NCBI GenBank assembly: GCA_013215465.1
Contig: JABSOW010000032.1
Location: forward strand, 1-37,935
Source: Colwellia sp.
GTDB taxonomy: Bacteria > Pseudomonadota > Gammaproteobacteria > Enterobacterales > Alteromonadaceae
Length of the DNA stretch: 37,935 nt
Direction of reading: 5' to 3'
This document shows positions 9,488 to 18,043 of this stretch, one piece after another (the first letter of the stretch is position 1; every line of letters starts with the position of its first letter). A model generated the notes under the pieces. That model saw nothing but the letters and a program-made list of their open reading frames with translations, was not told where the DNA came from and ran no database searches. A program made the translations under genes and the position numbers.

Positions 9488-10423
9488 TTATTCACCCCGT
9501 AGGCGAATTTGTCTTGGAGTGTGTGAATATTGCGCTTTAAAGCAGCGGTTAAAATGCGATAAATCCCCAAAGCCCCATTCTAAAGCAACATTACTGATAG
9601 AAACTTGATTAAATTCTGTATTGGTTAAATCTTTGTAACAGCCTTCCAATCGCAATTGTTGAATATACTTAGAAACAGAAATATTTTGGCTTTTAAACAG
9701 CATATGTAAATAGCGTTTGCTAATATTTTCAGTTTGGGCAATAAAGTCTACGCCTAATCTGAAGTCTTTAATATGCATGTTAATCATACGTTTAATTCTT
9801 TGTAAATGTTGTTCAGGTGAGCTTTCTATAATTTTTTTATGACTATTCTTTTGATTTTTAAGTGAGGTGATAAGTAAGTCAAGCAAGTTAGCTTCCATAC
9901 TTTGTAATGCCTCAGGATTAAGCTGATCCATACGTTGCGACAACGAATAAACAAATTGTGCCAACATGCCATTGGTTGGCTCTTCATTACCCATTCTTAA
10001 GCCTAAATAATCATCGGGTGTTTGAAACATTTCTTGTAACGCTAATTGCGGCATGGCAAATACCGCTTGCTGATAATTTGTATGAAACTCTAATTGATAA
10101 GGTTCACTAGAGCTGCAAATGATAAAATCGCCAGGGGATAATGTTGCTTCTCTACCATAGTGTTTGGTACTACAGCTACCTGTTAGTTGAAATTTAATCA
10201 AGTAATAAGCATCCGTAACCTGAGCAACATTATGCTTTGATCTTTGGGCAACAATGGGGTTACTAGAGACTTGCGTAAGGCTAAAACGATTTAATCGTTT
10301 ACTATTTATTAAGCCATTGAATTCATTTTTTTTAAGTGATGATAACGTACTGCAACTCATTGGAAGAAAACTATTTGATATTTCATGGTTGAATGAATCC
10401 AAACTAGTGATCACTGTTGTCAT
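9488..10423 (-). CDS. AraC-family regulator, FeaR-like
   Basis: A 311-residue transcription factor. The N-terminal half is an AraC_binding_2-type cupin-like domain (as in FeaR and XylS), with YYLIKFQLTG and LSPGDFIICSSSEPYQLEF. The C-terminal 100 residues hold two HTH motifs: GVDFIAQTENISKRYLHMLF and VALEWGFGDLSHFNRCFKAQY. ATG 10423 is chosen over an upstream TTG (10480) because the added 19 residues are unconserved-looking and GGGACTTGG sits upstream of the ATG. FeaR of E. coli activates tynA/feaB for phenylethylamine and tyramine breakdown. Here the gene is divergent from an amine dehydrogenase and aldehyde dehydrogenase cluster, so an activator responding to an aromatic amine or its aldehyde is the natural reading. 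Ligand and binding sites are inferred, not shown. Confidence 0.9.
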   Translation of the reverse strand: MTTVITSLDSFNHEISNSFLPMSCSTLSSLKKNEFNGLINSKRLNRFSLTQVSSNPIVAQRSKHNVAQVTDAYYLIKFQLTGSCSTKHYGREATLSPGDFIICSSSEPYQLEFHTNYQQAVFAMPQLALQEMFQTPDDYLGLRMGNEEPTNGMLAQFVYSLSQRMDQLNPEALQSMEANLLDLLITSLKNQKNSHKKIIESSPEQHLQRIKRMINMHIKDFRLGVDFIAQTENISKRYLHMLFKSQNISVSKYIQQLRLEGCYKDLTNTEFNQVSISNVALEWGFGDLSHFNRCFKAQYSHTPRQIRLRGE

Positions 10424-10732
10424 ATACCAAGTCCCATAATTTTTATATATAAAACAAATCGTTATTATCTTTGCGAACAAGTCTTAATTGTGTTTTTATT
10501 TTTATTCGTTGCACTTTCAGTCAATTTTTTTGTTCCCTTTAGACCAAGAGATTAATTATTCAGCTTGCTTTAATAAGACAGTTAATATGTTAACAGTATT
10601 ATATCTTAATGGTAATTCAAAGGTGTTTTTATCATTTTTAGTAAATCTATTGTTAACCTGTTTAATAAAATTAGATATAAAAATAAAAAACAACTTAACA
10701 CTAATATATCACTTTGATATACGGGGAAATAA
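10424..10732. promoter_or_regulatory. Divergent intergenic region between AraC regulator and TonB receptor
   Basis: A 309-nt AT-rich region that should hold both divergent promoters. The inverted repeat GTTAATATGTTAAC lies at 10581-10594. Its right half TGTTAAC recurs as a direct repeat at 10651-10657, 63 nt on, about six helical turns. These are candidate operator elements for the AraC protein, but short AT-rich motifs recur by chance. No promoter with both boxes near consensus was found. GGGGAAA just before the ATG at 10733 is a good ribosome-binding site for the TonB receptor gene. Confidence 0.3.
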
Positions 10733-13027
10733 ATGAAAATGAATAAAGCTAAATTAGCAATGGCTATCAGTGCCGGGTTAACACTTTGTAGTTCTGCTGT
10801 GGTACATGCAGAAAATGTTATTGAGACAATAATGATCACTGCTTCAAAAAAGCAAGAATCAATTCAAGCCAGTAACGTGGCGGTAACGGCCTTTTCTGGT
10901 GATATGTTACGTGAGCTAAATTTAACCGATAGTACTGATATTGCCAGTCAAACACCGGGTTTGAATATAGGTACACCGGTAGGAGAAGGGAATAACCCTT
11001 CCATTAGTTTACGGGGTGTTGGTCTTAATGATTTTAATGATAACAATGAAGGACCTATTGCGGTTTATCGTGATGAAATTTACCAGTCGGCCATGCCGGG
11101 GTTAACGTTTCAGTTATTTGATTTAGAGCGTGTTGAAGTACTTAGAGGGCCACAAGGCACACTTTATGGTCGTAATGCTACGGGTGGTTTGGTCCATTTT
11201 ATTTCTAAAAAGCCCACTGATGATCTTGAAGGTTTCGCTAGTGTTACCTTTGCCGAGTATAACCAAATTAAAACAGAAGCGGCGATATCCGGTGGTTTAA
11301 CCGACACTGTTCAAGCGCGCTTATCAGTAGCAACCAACAATCATGATGGTTATGTGACTAACCGTATAGGAAAGGATGCGAATGAGGCTGATAACCAAGC
11401 TTATCGTTTACAAGTAAACTTTGATTTAGCGGATAACTTTACTGCCTTGGTTAATGTTCATGGCGCTAAATCAGATACTATTGCGCCACAATATCAACAT
11501 CAAGCAACTGATGATGGCTCGGGCACGGCTGGTGTGAGTGATTTTTATGGCTACAAAGACACTGACGGCGATGTCTGGGCGGGTGAGTATGACCGTGAAG
11601 GGCTATTAAAAATTGATTCAAAAGGCGCATCAATTCACCTTGATTATGATGCGGGTGATTACACCTTAACGTCAATAACAGCGGTTGAAGATGTTGAAAA
11701 AATTCATCAAGAAGACACCGATGTTGGGCCTTTTGACGGTATCTCTCCACAATTTATCTCTAAGAACAAGCAGTTCAGCCAAGAGTTTAGGCTTGCTTTT
11801 TCTACCGGTTCAATGGACTGGATGCTTGGTGCTTATTATTTTGAAAATAAAGTTACTGGCGCATTAGATTTGGCCCTTAATTTCCCTGGGCCTTTAGTTG
11901 ACGCAATTACGGGCGCACCAGAAGGGTCTTTTGGAGCAGATATGGTCAATTTTGTTGATTATGACGTAGATTACGTGCAAAAAAGTAACTCGTCAGCTAT
12001 TTTTGGCCAAGTTGAAATCCCATTAAATGAGCAGTTTAATTTAACTGTTGGGCTGCGCTACACCACTGAAGAGCGCACCATGGTTTATCAAAACAAAGCT
12101 ACGGGCAATTCTGACGCTGTGGTTAACTCATGCATAATACCGGCTGGAGATGTGTGTGATTTTGGTTTTGGTGCTGATTTCCCAGGCACAGATCACTACC
12201 TTAATTTTACTAGCAGCAATGCCGATCTTGGCGGTTTAGGGAAAATTGATGACGACAATATTTCTGGTCGTATTAGCTTAGATTACACCCCAACAGAAGA
12301 TTTATTAGTGTTCTTTAATATCGCAACAGGTTTTAAAAGTGGCGGCTTTAATGGTGGGTTTTTAGACTTTACTGATGGTGTTACCGTTGAAGATGTGCCC
12401 TTTGAGTCTGAAGAATTACTGAGTTATGAACTTGGTTTTAAATCAACGCTAGCGGATGGCGATGTTCGTTTTAATGCTACTGCCTTTTATTACGATTATG
12501 AAAACTACCAAGCACTTACCTTTGCTGGTTTAAGCCAATTTATTGATAACGCTGACGCAACCATTAACGGTGCTGATTTTGAACTGATTTGGTTGCCTGG
12601 AGATAATTGGGATATCAGTTTAGGTGCCAGTATTATTAACTCAGAAGTAGATGAAATTTCAATACGTGGTGCCGGTACTTTTAAAAATACCGAAATGGTG
12701 TTAGCGCCAAAGTATAGTATTAATGGTTTAGTACGTTACCAAGCAACAGAAGAGCTGTCAGTACAAGTTGATTTTAATCACCAAGATGAACAGTTTTTTG
12801 ATATTACCAACAGTGATGTATCACACGAAAGTGCTTACACTATTTTTAATGCCCGCATTGGTTATGACATCAATGAGAACTTATCTGTTTCAGCGTTTGT
12901 TAAAAACCTAACAAATGAAGAATATCGAGTATACAGTTTTGACTTTACCGGTGCTGCTGGTTACAACCAAAACTTTTATGCTGCGCCTCGTTGGGTTGGC
13001 GTTACGGTAAATTATACCTTTGAATAG
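10733..13027 (+). CDS. TonB-dependent outer-membrane receptor of the amine island
   Basis: 764 residues. A Sec signal peptide ends near VVHAEN (about residue 26). The TonB box region is ETIMITASKKQESIQ, followed by the plug domain (TPGLNIG, SISLRGVGLNDF, VEVLRGPQGTLYGRNATGG) and a 22-strand-type barrel with typical YTTEER and FKSGGFNGG blocks. The start has a strong GGGGAAA site. The protein ends NYTFE, so the usual final Phe is penultimate with one extra Glu. It is the first gene of the plus-strand island, 105 nt before the aldehyde dehydrogenase gene, with a hairpin in the gap. Barrels of this shape import siderophores, vitamins, sugars or aromatic compounds; here it may import the amine's parent compound or a metal. 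The substrate cannot be assigned. Confidence 0.94.
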   Translation: MKMNKAKLAMAISAGLTLCSSAVVHAENVIETIMITASKKQESIQASNVAVTAFSGDMLRELNLTDSTDIASQTPGLNIGTPVGEGNNPSISLRGVGLNDFNDNNEGPIAVYRDEIYQSAMPGLTFQLFDLERVEVLRGPQGTLYGRNATGGLVHFISKKPTDDLEGFASVTFAEYNQIKTEAAISGGLTDTVQARLSVATNNHDGYVTNRIGKDANEADNQAYRLQVNFDLADNFTALVNVHGAKSDTIAPQYQHQATDDGSGTAGVSDFYGYKDTDGDVWAGEYDREGLLKIDSKGASIHLDYDAGDYTLTSITAVEDVEKIHQEDTDVGPFDGISPQFISKNKQFSQEFRLAFSTGSMDWMLGAYYFENKVTGALDLALNFPGPLVDAITGAPEGSFGADMVNFVDYDVDYVQKSNSSAIFGQVEIPLNEQFNLTVGLRYTTEERTMVYQNKATGNSDAVVNSCIIPAGDVCDFGFGADFPGTDHYLNFTSSNADLGGLGKIDDDNISGRISLDYTPTEDLLVFFNIATGFKSGGFNGGFLDFTDGVTVEDVPFESEELLSYELGFKSTLADGDVRFNATAFYYDYENYQALTFAGLSQFIDNADATINGADFELIWLPGDNWDISLGASIINSEVDEISIRGAGTFKNTEMVLAPKYSINGLVRYQATEELSVQVDFNHQDEQFFDITNSDVSHESAYTIFNARIGYDINENLSVSAFVKNLTNEEYRVYSFDFTGAAGYNQNFYAAPRWVGVTVNYTFE

Positions 13028-13044
13028 GGATGTTAACTCTTTAT

Positions 13045-13085
13045 AGCCAAGCTACCTGAATGATGGATATTCAAGTGGTTTGGCT
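13045..13085. repeat. Extragenic hairpin repeat, copy 1 (GCCAAGCTACCT type)
   Basis: An imperfect 17-bp inverted repeat (14 of 17 positions pair): AGCCAAGCTACCTGAAT at 13045-13061 and its partner at 13069-13085, loop of 7 nt. It lies 18 nt after the TonB receptor stop. The 11-mer CCAAGCTACCT and the right-arm TTGGCTG both recur after the cytochrome c4 gene (18669-18698). A run of seven T lies at 13096-13102, 10 nt past the stem, so weak termination or transcript-end stabilisation between the receptor and enzyme genes is possible. Confidence 0.55.
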
Positions 13086-13132
13086 GTTTAAGTATGTTTT
13101 TTTGTTAAAAATTGGAATTTAATAGAGGTGTT

Positions 13133-14554
13133 ATGAAAAAGTTTACAATGATTATAAATGGTCAACAAAGCCAGTCTACGCAGTATTGTGATGTTATTAA
13201 TCCGGCCACAGGGCAAGCTTTTGCACAGTATCAGCAGGGCAGTGTTGATGATCTAAATCAAGCTGTCGCGTCAGCAAAAAAGGCTTTCAACGCGTGGAGT
13301 CAAACTAGCTCAGCAGACAGAAAAGCGAAAATGTTAGCGCTGGCGAGTGCATTAGAAGCCAATATGCCTGAATTGATGGAGCTAGTGACTAAAGAAACAG
13401 GCAAGCCTATGGCAGGCTTGAATAATGTTGGCTCAGGCATGGAAGTAGGTGGCTCAATTGCGTGGACCCAGATGACCGCAGAGCTTGAATTAGCCGTTGA
13501 TGTTGTTCAAGATAATGATGAAGCACGTATTGAAGTGCATCGTAAGCCATTAGGGGTGGTTGGTTCGATAACACCGTGGAATTGGCCATTAATGATCGCG
13601 ATATGGCATATTATTCCAGCGTTAAGAACAGGTAACACGGTAGTGATCAAGCCGTCAGAGTTGACGCCATTATCCACTTTACGCTTTGTTGAACTTGCCA
13701 ATGAAATTCTACCCGCTGGCGTACTAAATGTTGTTACTGGTGAGGGTGACGTTGGTCATGCATTAACCACACATAAAGATGTTAGTAAAATTATTTTTAC
13801 CGGTTCAACGCCCACGGGTAAAAATATAATGAGCGCATCAGCGAGTAACCTTAAACGACTAACCCTAGAGTTAGGCGGTAATGACGCGGGTATTGTACTG
13901 CCGGATGTAGACGTAAAAGAGACCGCTAAACAGCTATTTGCTGCTTGTTTTCATAATAATGGCCAAACTTGTGCGGCACTAAAAAGACTTTATGTACATG
14001 AGTCAATTTATGAAGAGATTGGTCAAGAAATGGCTTTGCTTGCTAAGCAAGTTACCGTGGGTAATGGTTTAGAAGAAGGGGTTGAATTAGGGCCTATTCA
14101 AAATGCTAAACAATTACAAATTGTCGTTGATTTGGCAGCAGATGCGAAAGCTTGTGGTGGTCGCTTTTTAGCAGGCGGCAATAAAATAGCAGGGGAAGGC
14201 TACTTTTTTGAACCAACCATAGTTGCTGATTTAACCGATGGTTGTCGTTTAGTTGACGAAGAGCCCTTTGGCCCTATCGTACCTATTATTAAATTTACCG
14301 ATGTTGACGCCGTGATTGCTAAAGCCAATGAAAACGATGCCGGCTTAGGTGGCTCAATATGGTCAGCCGATGTTGTTAAAGCTACCGCATTAGCTAAGCG
14401 AATGGAATGTGGCTCGGTATGGATTAATACCCATGGCGCTATTCAGCCTAATGCACCTTTTGGTGGTATTAAGCAGTCGGGCTTTGGGGTAGAATTTGGT
14501 CTTTATGGTTTAGAAGAATATACCTCAATACAAACATTGAGAATTCCTAAATAG
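13133..14554 (+). CDS. NAD(P)-dependent aldehyde dehydrogenase
   Basis: 473 residues, a full-length aldehyde dehydrogenase superfamily member. Catalytic Cys280 sits in NNGQTCAA and general base Glu246 in LTLELGGND; their 34-residue spacing equals that of the family. The oxyanion and cofactor region is TPWNWPLM, with IKPSELTPLS and IFTGSTPTGK. ATG 13133 is chosen because AGAGGTG lies just upstream; an in-frame TTG at 13112 would precede that site. It lies 45 nt before the amine dehydrogenase large-subunit gene. Context suggests it oxidises the aldehyde released by the periplasmic amine dehydrogenase (phenylacetaldehyde-type if the amine is aromatic) to the acid in the cytoplasm. The reaction class is clear; the exact aldehyde and the NAD versus NADP choice are inferred. 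Confidence 0.94.
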   Translation: MKKFTMIINGQQSQSTQYCDVINPATGQAFAQYQQGSVDDLNQAVASAKKAFNAWSQTSSADRKAKMLALASALEANMPELMELVTKETGKPMAGLNNVGSGMEVGGSIAWTQMTAELELAVDVVQDNDEARIEVHRKPLGVVGSITPWNWPLMIAIWHIIPALRTGNTVVIKPSELTPLSTLRFVELANEILPAGVLNVVTGEGDVGHALTTHKDVSKIIFTGSTPTGKNIMSASASNLKRLTLELGGNDAGIVLPDVDVKETAKQLFAACFHNNGQTCAALKRLYVHESIYEEIGQEMALLAKQVTVGNGLEEGVELGPIQNAKQLQIVVDLAADAKACGGRFLAGGNKIAGEGYFFEPTIVADLTDGCRLVDEEPFGPIVPIIKFTDVDAVIAKANENDAGLGGSIWSADVVKATALAKRMECGSVWINTHGAIQPNAPFGGIKQSGFGVEFGLYGLEEYTSIQTLRIPK

Positions 14555-14599
14555 TACAGCAGTAATTAGCAATCAAATTATTAAGTTAAGGAATAAAAT

Positions 14600-15820
14600 A
14601 TGAAAGTCTATACACACTTAAAGCAAAGTTTTTTAGTGTGTTGCCTCTTTTTTTCAATAACCGTTTTTATGGCTGCACAGGCTAGCCAAAAAACGGTTGA
14701 CGATGTGGCGCCAAGGACGGACTTGCCACCATTGCCAATAGAAAAAACAGGTAACGTAAGGGTTCTGCCGAGCCAATTTCCAGAAACGTGGATGTTTGTT
14801 GATGAAGCAAGCTTTATGAGCATGTTTGGCGGCAAAATGATCTTACTTGATGTCGCTGAAACTAAGCACTCAAAACGGATCAAAGCCACTGCAGATAAGA
14901 ACTTGCTCGGTAATTTTATTCAGGCTCAAAAAAGGCCTGAGTTTTATATTATGGAGTCATTTCACTCTAGGGGAGCAAGAGGGCCTAAAACAGATGTGCT
15001 AACTATCTATAACAAAACGACCATGGCCACCTTTAAAGAAATTATTTGGCCAGAAACCCGTTTACAGGCTTTACCTAGGCGTCATGCCATGGCATTAACG
15101 CCCGATGAAAAGTTTCTCTTTGTCGCTAACTTTAGCCCTGCAGCATCAATTACCGTGGTTGATTTAGACACCAAAGAAATTACGGCAACCATAGGTACGC
15201 CTGGTTGTGTGTTAACGTTTACCACCGGTAAGCGCAGTGTTTCTTCACTGTGTAGTAATGGCGGTATGTTAACTACCGTGTTAGATGATTCGGGTAAGCT
15301 TAAATCACAACATCGGATCAAAGCCTTTTTCGATACCGATAAAACGCCTATCTTTGAACGACCAGTTATCATTAATGAGATCGCTTATTTTCCAAGTTTT
15401 ACTGGCGAAGTGCATGTTTTTGATTTCTCAGGTGAGGTAGCTAAATATATCGATCATTGGAGCTTAGTTACTGAGGAAGAAAAGAAGAAAAACTGGCGAC
15501 CTGGTGGTTTAGCACTTAATGATGTTGATGAACAGGGGATTATGTACCAAATCATGCATGCTGACGGGTATGATGGTTCACATCAGCATGGCGGTAGTCA
15601 GGTTTGGCTTTTCGATCTGCAAACTAAGCAACGTCTTAAAGTAATCGATATACCTAGTTGGGCAGTTTCTGTCGCGGTAACCCGAGGTAAAGAGCCGTTA
15701 ATGGTAGTTACTAATGGTGAATTACAACTTGATATTTTTAACCCTAGAACGGGAAAATTAATACAAACGATCAGTGATTTTGGTAATCATACACCACTAC
15801 TTATACATAAGGCGTATTAA
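14600..15820 (+). CDS. aauB: TTQ amine dehydrogenase, large (beta-propeller) subunit
   Basis: 406 residues, the heavy chain of methylamine or aromatic amine dehydrogenase (MauB/AauB family). A signal peptide ends near AAQAS (about 29). The following repeats form a seven-bladed propeller, with the family landmarks RRHAMALTPDEKFLFVANF and VVDLDTKEITATIGTPGC. The ribosome site AAGGA is 7 nt before the ATG. The stop overlaps the next start (TAATG), showing tight coupling with the MauE-like gene. Known function: it scaffolds the TTQ-bearing small subunit in a periplasmic heterotetramer that oxidises primary amines to aldehyde and ammonia. I prefer the aromatic-amine name because of the FeaR-like regulator, the aldehyde dehydrogenase and features of the small subunit. 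A methylamine-type substrate is not excluded. Confidence 0.92.
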   Translation: MKVYTHLKQSFLVCCLFFSITVFMAAQASQKTVDDVAPRTDLPPLPIEKTGNVRVLPSQFPETWMFVDEASFMSMFGGKMILLDVAETKHSKRIKATADKNLLGNFIQAQKRPEFYIMESFHSRGARGPKTDVLTIYNKTTMATFKEIIWPETRLQALPRRHAMALTPDEKFLFVANFSPAASITVVDLDTKEITATIGTPGCVLTFTTGKRSVSSLCSNGGMLTTVLDDSGKLKSQHRIKAFFDTDKTPIFERPVIINEIAYFPSFTGEVHVFDFSGEVAKYIDHWSLVTEEEKKKNWRPGGLALNDVDEQGIMYQIMHADGYDGSHQHGGSQVWLFDLQTKQRLKVIDIPSWAVSVAVTRGKEPLMVVTNGELQLDIFNPRTGKLIQTISDFGNHTPLLIHKAY

Positions 15821-16380
15821 TGATGAGTTATGTATTTTCTGATGCCAGTGCTTTGTTTTTAATGTGGATTTTTGCGCAAGCAGGTTTACACAAGGTGCAG
15901 TCGGCTAATGGTTTATATTATGCGAATTTGATCGCACAATATTTAAATTTAGAACCTTACGTAGATCATAATAATCAAGCTAAATCACAGCTTAAATTAC
16001 TTGCTAAAGGTGTTGGTATCATAGAGGTAATAATCGCTTTATCCCTTGTTATACCCAGTAGTAGAGCGGTTGCGGCAATGTTAGCCATTGTTATATTACT
16101 ATCTTATTTATTACTGATGGCTTTTCAAATAGTGCAAGGTAATAAAAATTTAGATTGTGGTTGTATGGGACCAGCAGGGCAGACAAATATCAGTGGTAAT
16201 TTATTACTACGTAATGTTTTTTTTATTGTATTTGCTTGCTTGTGTTTAACACCTGGAAACAGTTTTTTTACCAGTGCAATGGTAATGACGATAATTATCT
16301 CTTTAGTGATGATTTTATTAAATTTAACTTTTGAGCAGCTTATTGTTAATGCTCAACGACTAAAAGTATTTAGTCATTAA
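15820..16380 (+). CDS. aauE: MauE-type amine dehydrogenase maturation membrane protein
   Basis: 186 residues with about four to five membrane helices and the conserved pair in LDCGCMGP near residue 108. This is the MauE family, related to DoxX and VKOR-like membrane redox proteins. Its start codon shares the A of the preceding stop (TAATG). In methylamine systems MauE and MauD are needed to form the many disulfides and to keep the small subunit stable in the periplasm. The same job is expected here, since the small subunit is encoded two genes downstream. Function in this organism is inferred from family and operon position. Confidence 0.9.
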   Translation: MMSYVFSDASALFLMWIFAQAGLHKVQSANGLYYANLIAQYLNLEPYVDHNNQAKSQLKLLAKGVGIIEVIIALSLVIPSSRAVAAMLAIVILLSYLLLMAFQIVQGNKNLDCGCMGPAGQTNISGNLLLRNVFFIVFACLCLTPGNSFFTSAMVMTIIISLVMILLNLTFEQLIVNAQRLKVFSH

Positions 16381-16414
16381 AAGTGCTTAGTCACTAAAAA
16401 TTGAGGATGTAAAG

Positions 16415-17020
16415 ATGGATTTATTAGTTATATCAAACATAGTGCTTTGGCTCATCGTGGTAGTTTTTGCCGTAATTATTTATGCGCTGACTCGTCAAAT
16501 AGGTGTGCTTTATGAGCGTGTTGCGCCTGCTGGCGCTCTTGCAATAAACCAAAAGATTGAAGCCGGGCAAGTAGCGCCGGAGCTAACCTTACAAACAATG
16601 GCTTCGACGCTAGTGAATGTTGGTGGTGTGCGTGATAATGGTCATTCTCAACTGTTATTCTTTATTTCACCTACTTGTCCTGTGTGTAAAACATTATTAC
16701 CGGCAATTAAATCAGCCGCTAAAGCTGAAGCGGATTGGGTTGATGTAGTGTTTGCGAGTGATGGCAAAAATGATGACCACCAAGGTTTGATTGAAAAACA
16801 AGGGTTAGCAAGCTTTCCTTATATTGTTTCAGAAGTACTGGGTAAAAGTTTTGGTATTGCCAAGTTGCCTTATGCGGTGTTAATTGATCAACAAGGTGTT
16901 ATTGCCTCAATGGGTATTATTAACTCTAGAGAGCATATTGATAGTTTGTTTGAAGCAAAAGAACATCAAGTTGCTTCTATTCAAGAGTTTATGTCTAAAC
17001 AAGCCTACCCAGCTAAATAA
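16415..17020 (+). CDS. aauD: MauD-type thioredoxin-like disulfide maturation protein
   Basis: 201 residues. A single N-terminal membrane anchor (about 4-25) is followed by a periplasmic thioredoxin-like domain with the active-site motif SPTCPVCKTLLP (CPVC near 89-92) and a cis-proline-type segment AKLPYAVLID. GAGGATG precedes the ATG at the usual distance. MauD proteins act with MauE in forming or isomerising the six disulfides of the amine dehydrogenase small subunit, encoded immediately downstream. The gap to that gene is only 13 nt. Confidence 0.91.
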   Translation: MDLLVISNIVLWLIVVVFAVIIYALTRQIGVLYERVAPAGALAINQKIEAGQVAPELTLQTMASTLVNVGGVRDNGHSQLLFFISPTCPVCKTLLPAIKSAAKAEADWVDVVFASDGKNDDHQGLIEKQGLASFPYIVSEVLGKSFGIAKLPYAVLIDQQGVIASMGIINSREHIDSLFEAKEHQVASIQEFMSKQAYPAK

Positions 17021-17033
17021 TGGAAAGTAACAG

Positions 17034-17558
17034 ATGAATTTCATTGATAAATTTTTCGAAAAAAGAGCACGTAATGTTGCTCAATTGAGTAATCGCAGAG
17101 GCTTTATTAAAGGGCTAGCCGCCACCTTAGTTGGTGCTTCCACTATTCCTTTATTACCAGTAGCAAGAGCAAGTGATGCGCCAGTGTTACCGCAAGATGC
17201 TGGCGATTCCTCGAGTTGTGATTATTGGCGTTATTGCGCCATTGACGGTTTTTTATGTGATTGTTGTGGCGGTAGCTACAATACTTGTCCTCCGGGCACT
17301 GAAATGTCGCCCATTACCTGGATCGGTACCTGTCGTAACCCTATCGACGGTCGTAACTATGTTATTTCATATAATGATTGTTGTGGTAAAACTCAATGTG
17401 GCACTTGTTTATGTCAACGAGATGAAGGTGACAGACCATTATATCGCTCAGATAAGTCAAACGATGTTAATTGGTGTTTAGGCGCTACTAGCTCTGTTTA
17501 TCATTGCTCAACGGCAATTGTGGTTGGTATTGCTTTTGAAGATGGCAGTAGTAAGTGA
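17034..17558 (+). CDS. aauA: TTQ amine dehydrogenase, small (catalytic) subunit
   Basis: 174 residues. A twin-arginine leader (NRRGFIKGLAA) precedes a Cys-rich mature domain with 14 Cys. The TTQ tryptophans are readable: W96 in SPITWIGTC and W147 in VNWCLG, exactly 51 apart as in characterised methylamine (57/108) and aromatic amine (109/160) dehydrogenases. D115, 19 after W96, fits the catalytic base, and D71, 25 before W96, fits the second conserved Asp. The spacing from W147 to the last core Cys (C158) is 11, the spacing I infer for the aromatic amine enzyme and two less than in methylamine dehydrogenase. The residue after it is Ser159 where the aromatic enzyme has Thr. Reference numbering is from memory. 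The gene overlaps the next start (GTGA). Confidence 0.94.
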   Translation: MNFIDKFFEKRARNVAQLSNRRGFIKGLAATLVGASTIPLLPVARASDAPVLPQDAGDSSSCDYWRYCAIDGFLCDCCGGSYNTCPPGTEMSPITWIGTCRNPIDGRNYVISYNDCCGKTQCGTCLCQRDEGDRPLYRSDKSNDVNWCLGATSSVYHCSTAIVVGIAFEDGSSK

Positions 17559-18007
17559 TAGCGCTAAGTTTATTCACTAAGCGAGTGGTTTGGGGGCTAT
17601 GTATCTTTGCTAGCGGTCAAACGCTTGCTGCAGATGTTGATAACCTTGTAAAGATGAATACTGATAGAGCTAAGTTTAATTATCAAATGTTCTGCCAAGG
17701 TTGTCATACGCCTGATGGCACTGGCGGCAAGTCGGTACCTAAAATTAAAAACCATATTGGTTATTTTCTACAAAACCAGCTTGCTCGTGAATACTTAGTT
17801 AGAGTACCTGGCTCTGCTAGTTCGCCGCTAAATGATGAACAGTTGGCCGAAGTGCTTAACTGGATGATTATTGAACTGGGTGGTGAGAGTGTGCCAAAAA
17901 ACATGCAATATTATACCGCGAATGAAGTGGCTAAGTTACGACAAAAGCCCTTATTTGAAGTGGTAGAATATAGAAAAATGTTAGTAAAGCAATTAGCCGT
18001 TAAATAG
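17555..18007 (+). CDS. Monohaem c-type cytochrome, probable amine dehydrogenase electron acceptor
   Basis: 150 residues, starting with GTG that overlaps the small-subunit stop (GTGA), so translation is probably coupled. A signal peptide ends near TLAADV (about 26). One haem site, CQGCH (47-51), is followed by TPDGTGG. The far end has the usual helix LNDEQLAEVLNWMI; the Met ligand is not certain. The immediate coupling to the dehydrogenase gene suggests it takes electrons from TTQ or passes them on. Characterised aromatic amine dehydrogenase uses the copper protein azurin; no cupredoxin gene is present in this window. Confidence 0.88.
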   Translation: MIALSLFTKRVVWGLCIFASGQTLAADVDNLVKMNTDRAKFNYQMFCQGCHTPDGTGGKSVPKIKNHIGYFLQNQLAREYLVRVPGSASSPLNDEQLAEVLNWMIIELGGESVPKNMQYYTANEVAKLRQKPLFEVVEYRKMLVKQLAVK

Positions 18008-18043
18008 TTTTTCGCTTTCACATTAATAAATTTAGGACAATCG

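Noticed and set aside
17173..17481. Plus-strand open frame of 102 codons overlapping the amine dehydrogenase small subunit
   Set aside because: It lies in another frame of a gene with exact catalytic spacing and has no ribosome site; it is a shadow.
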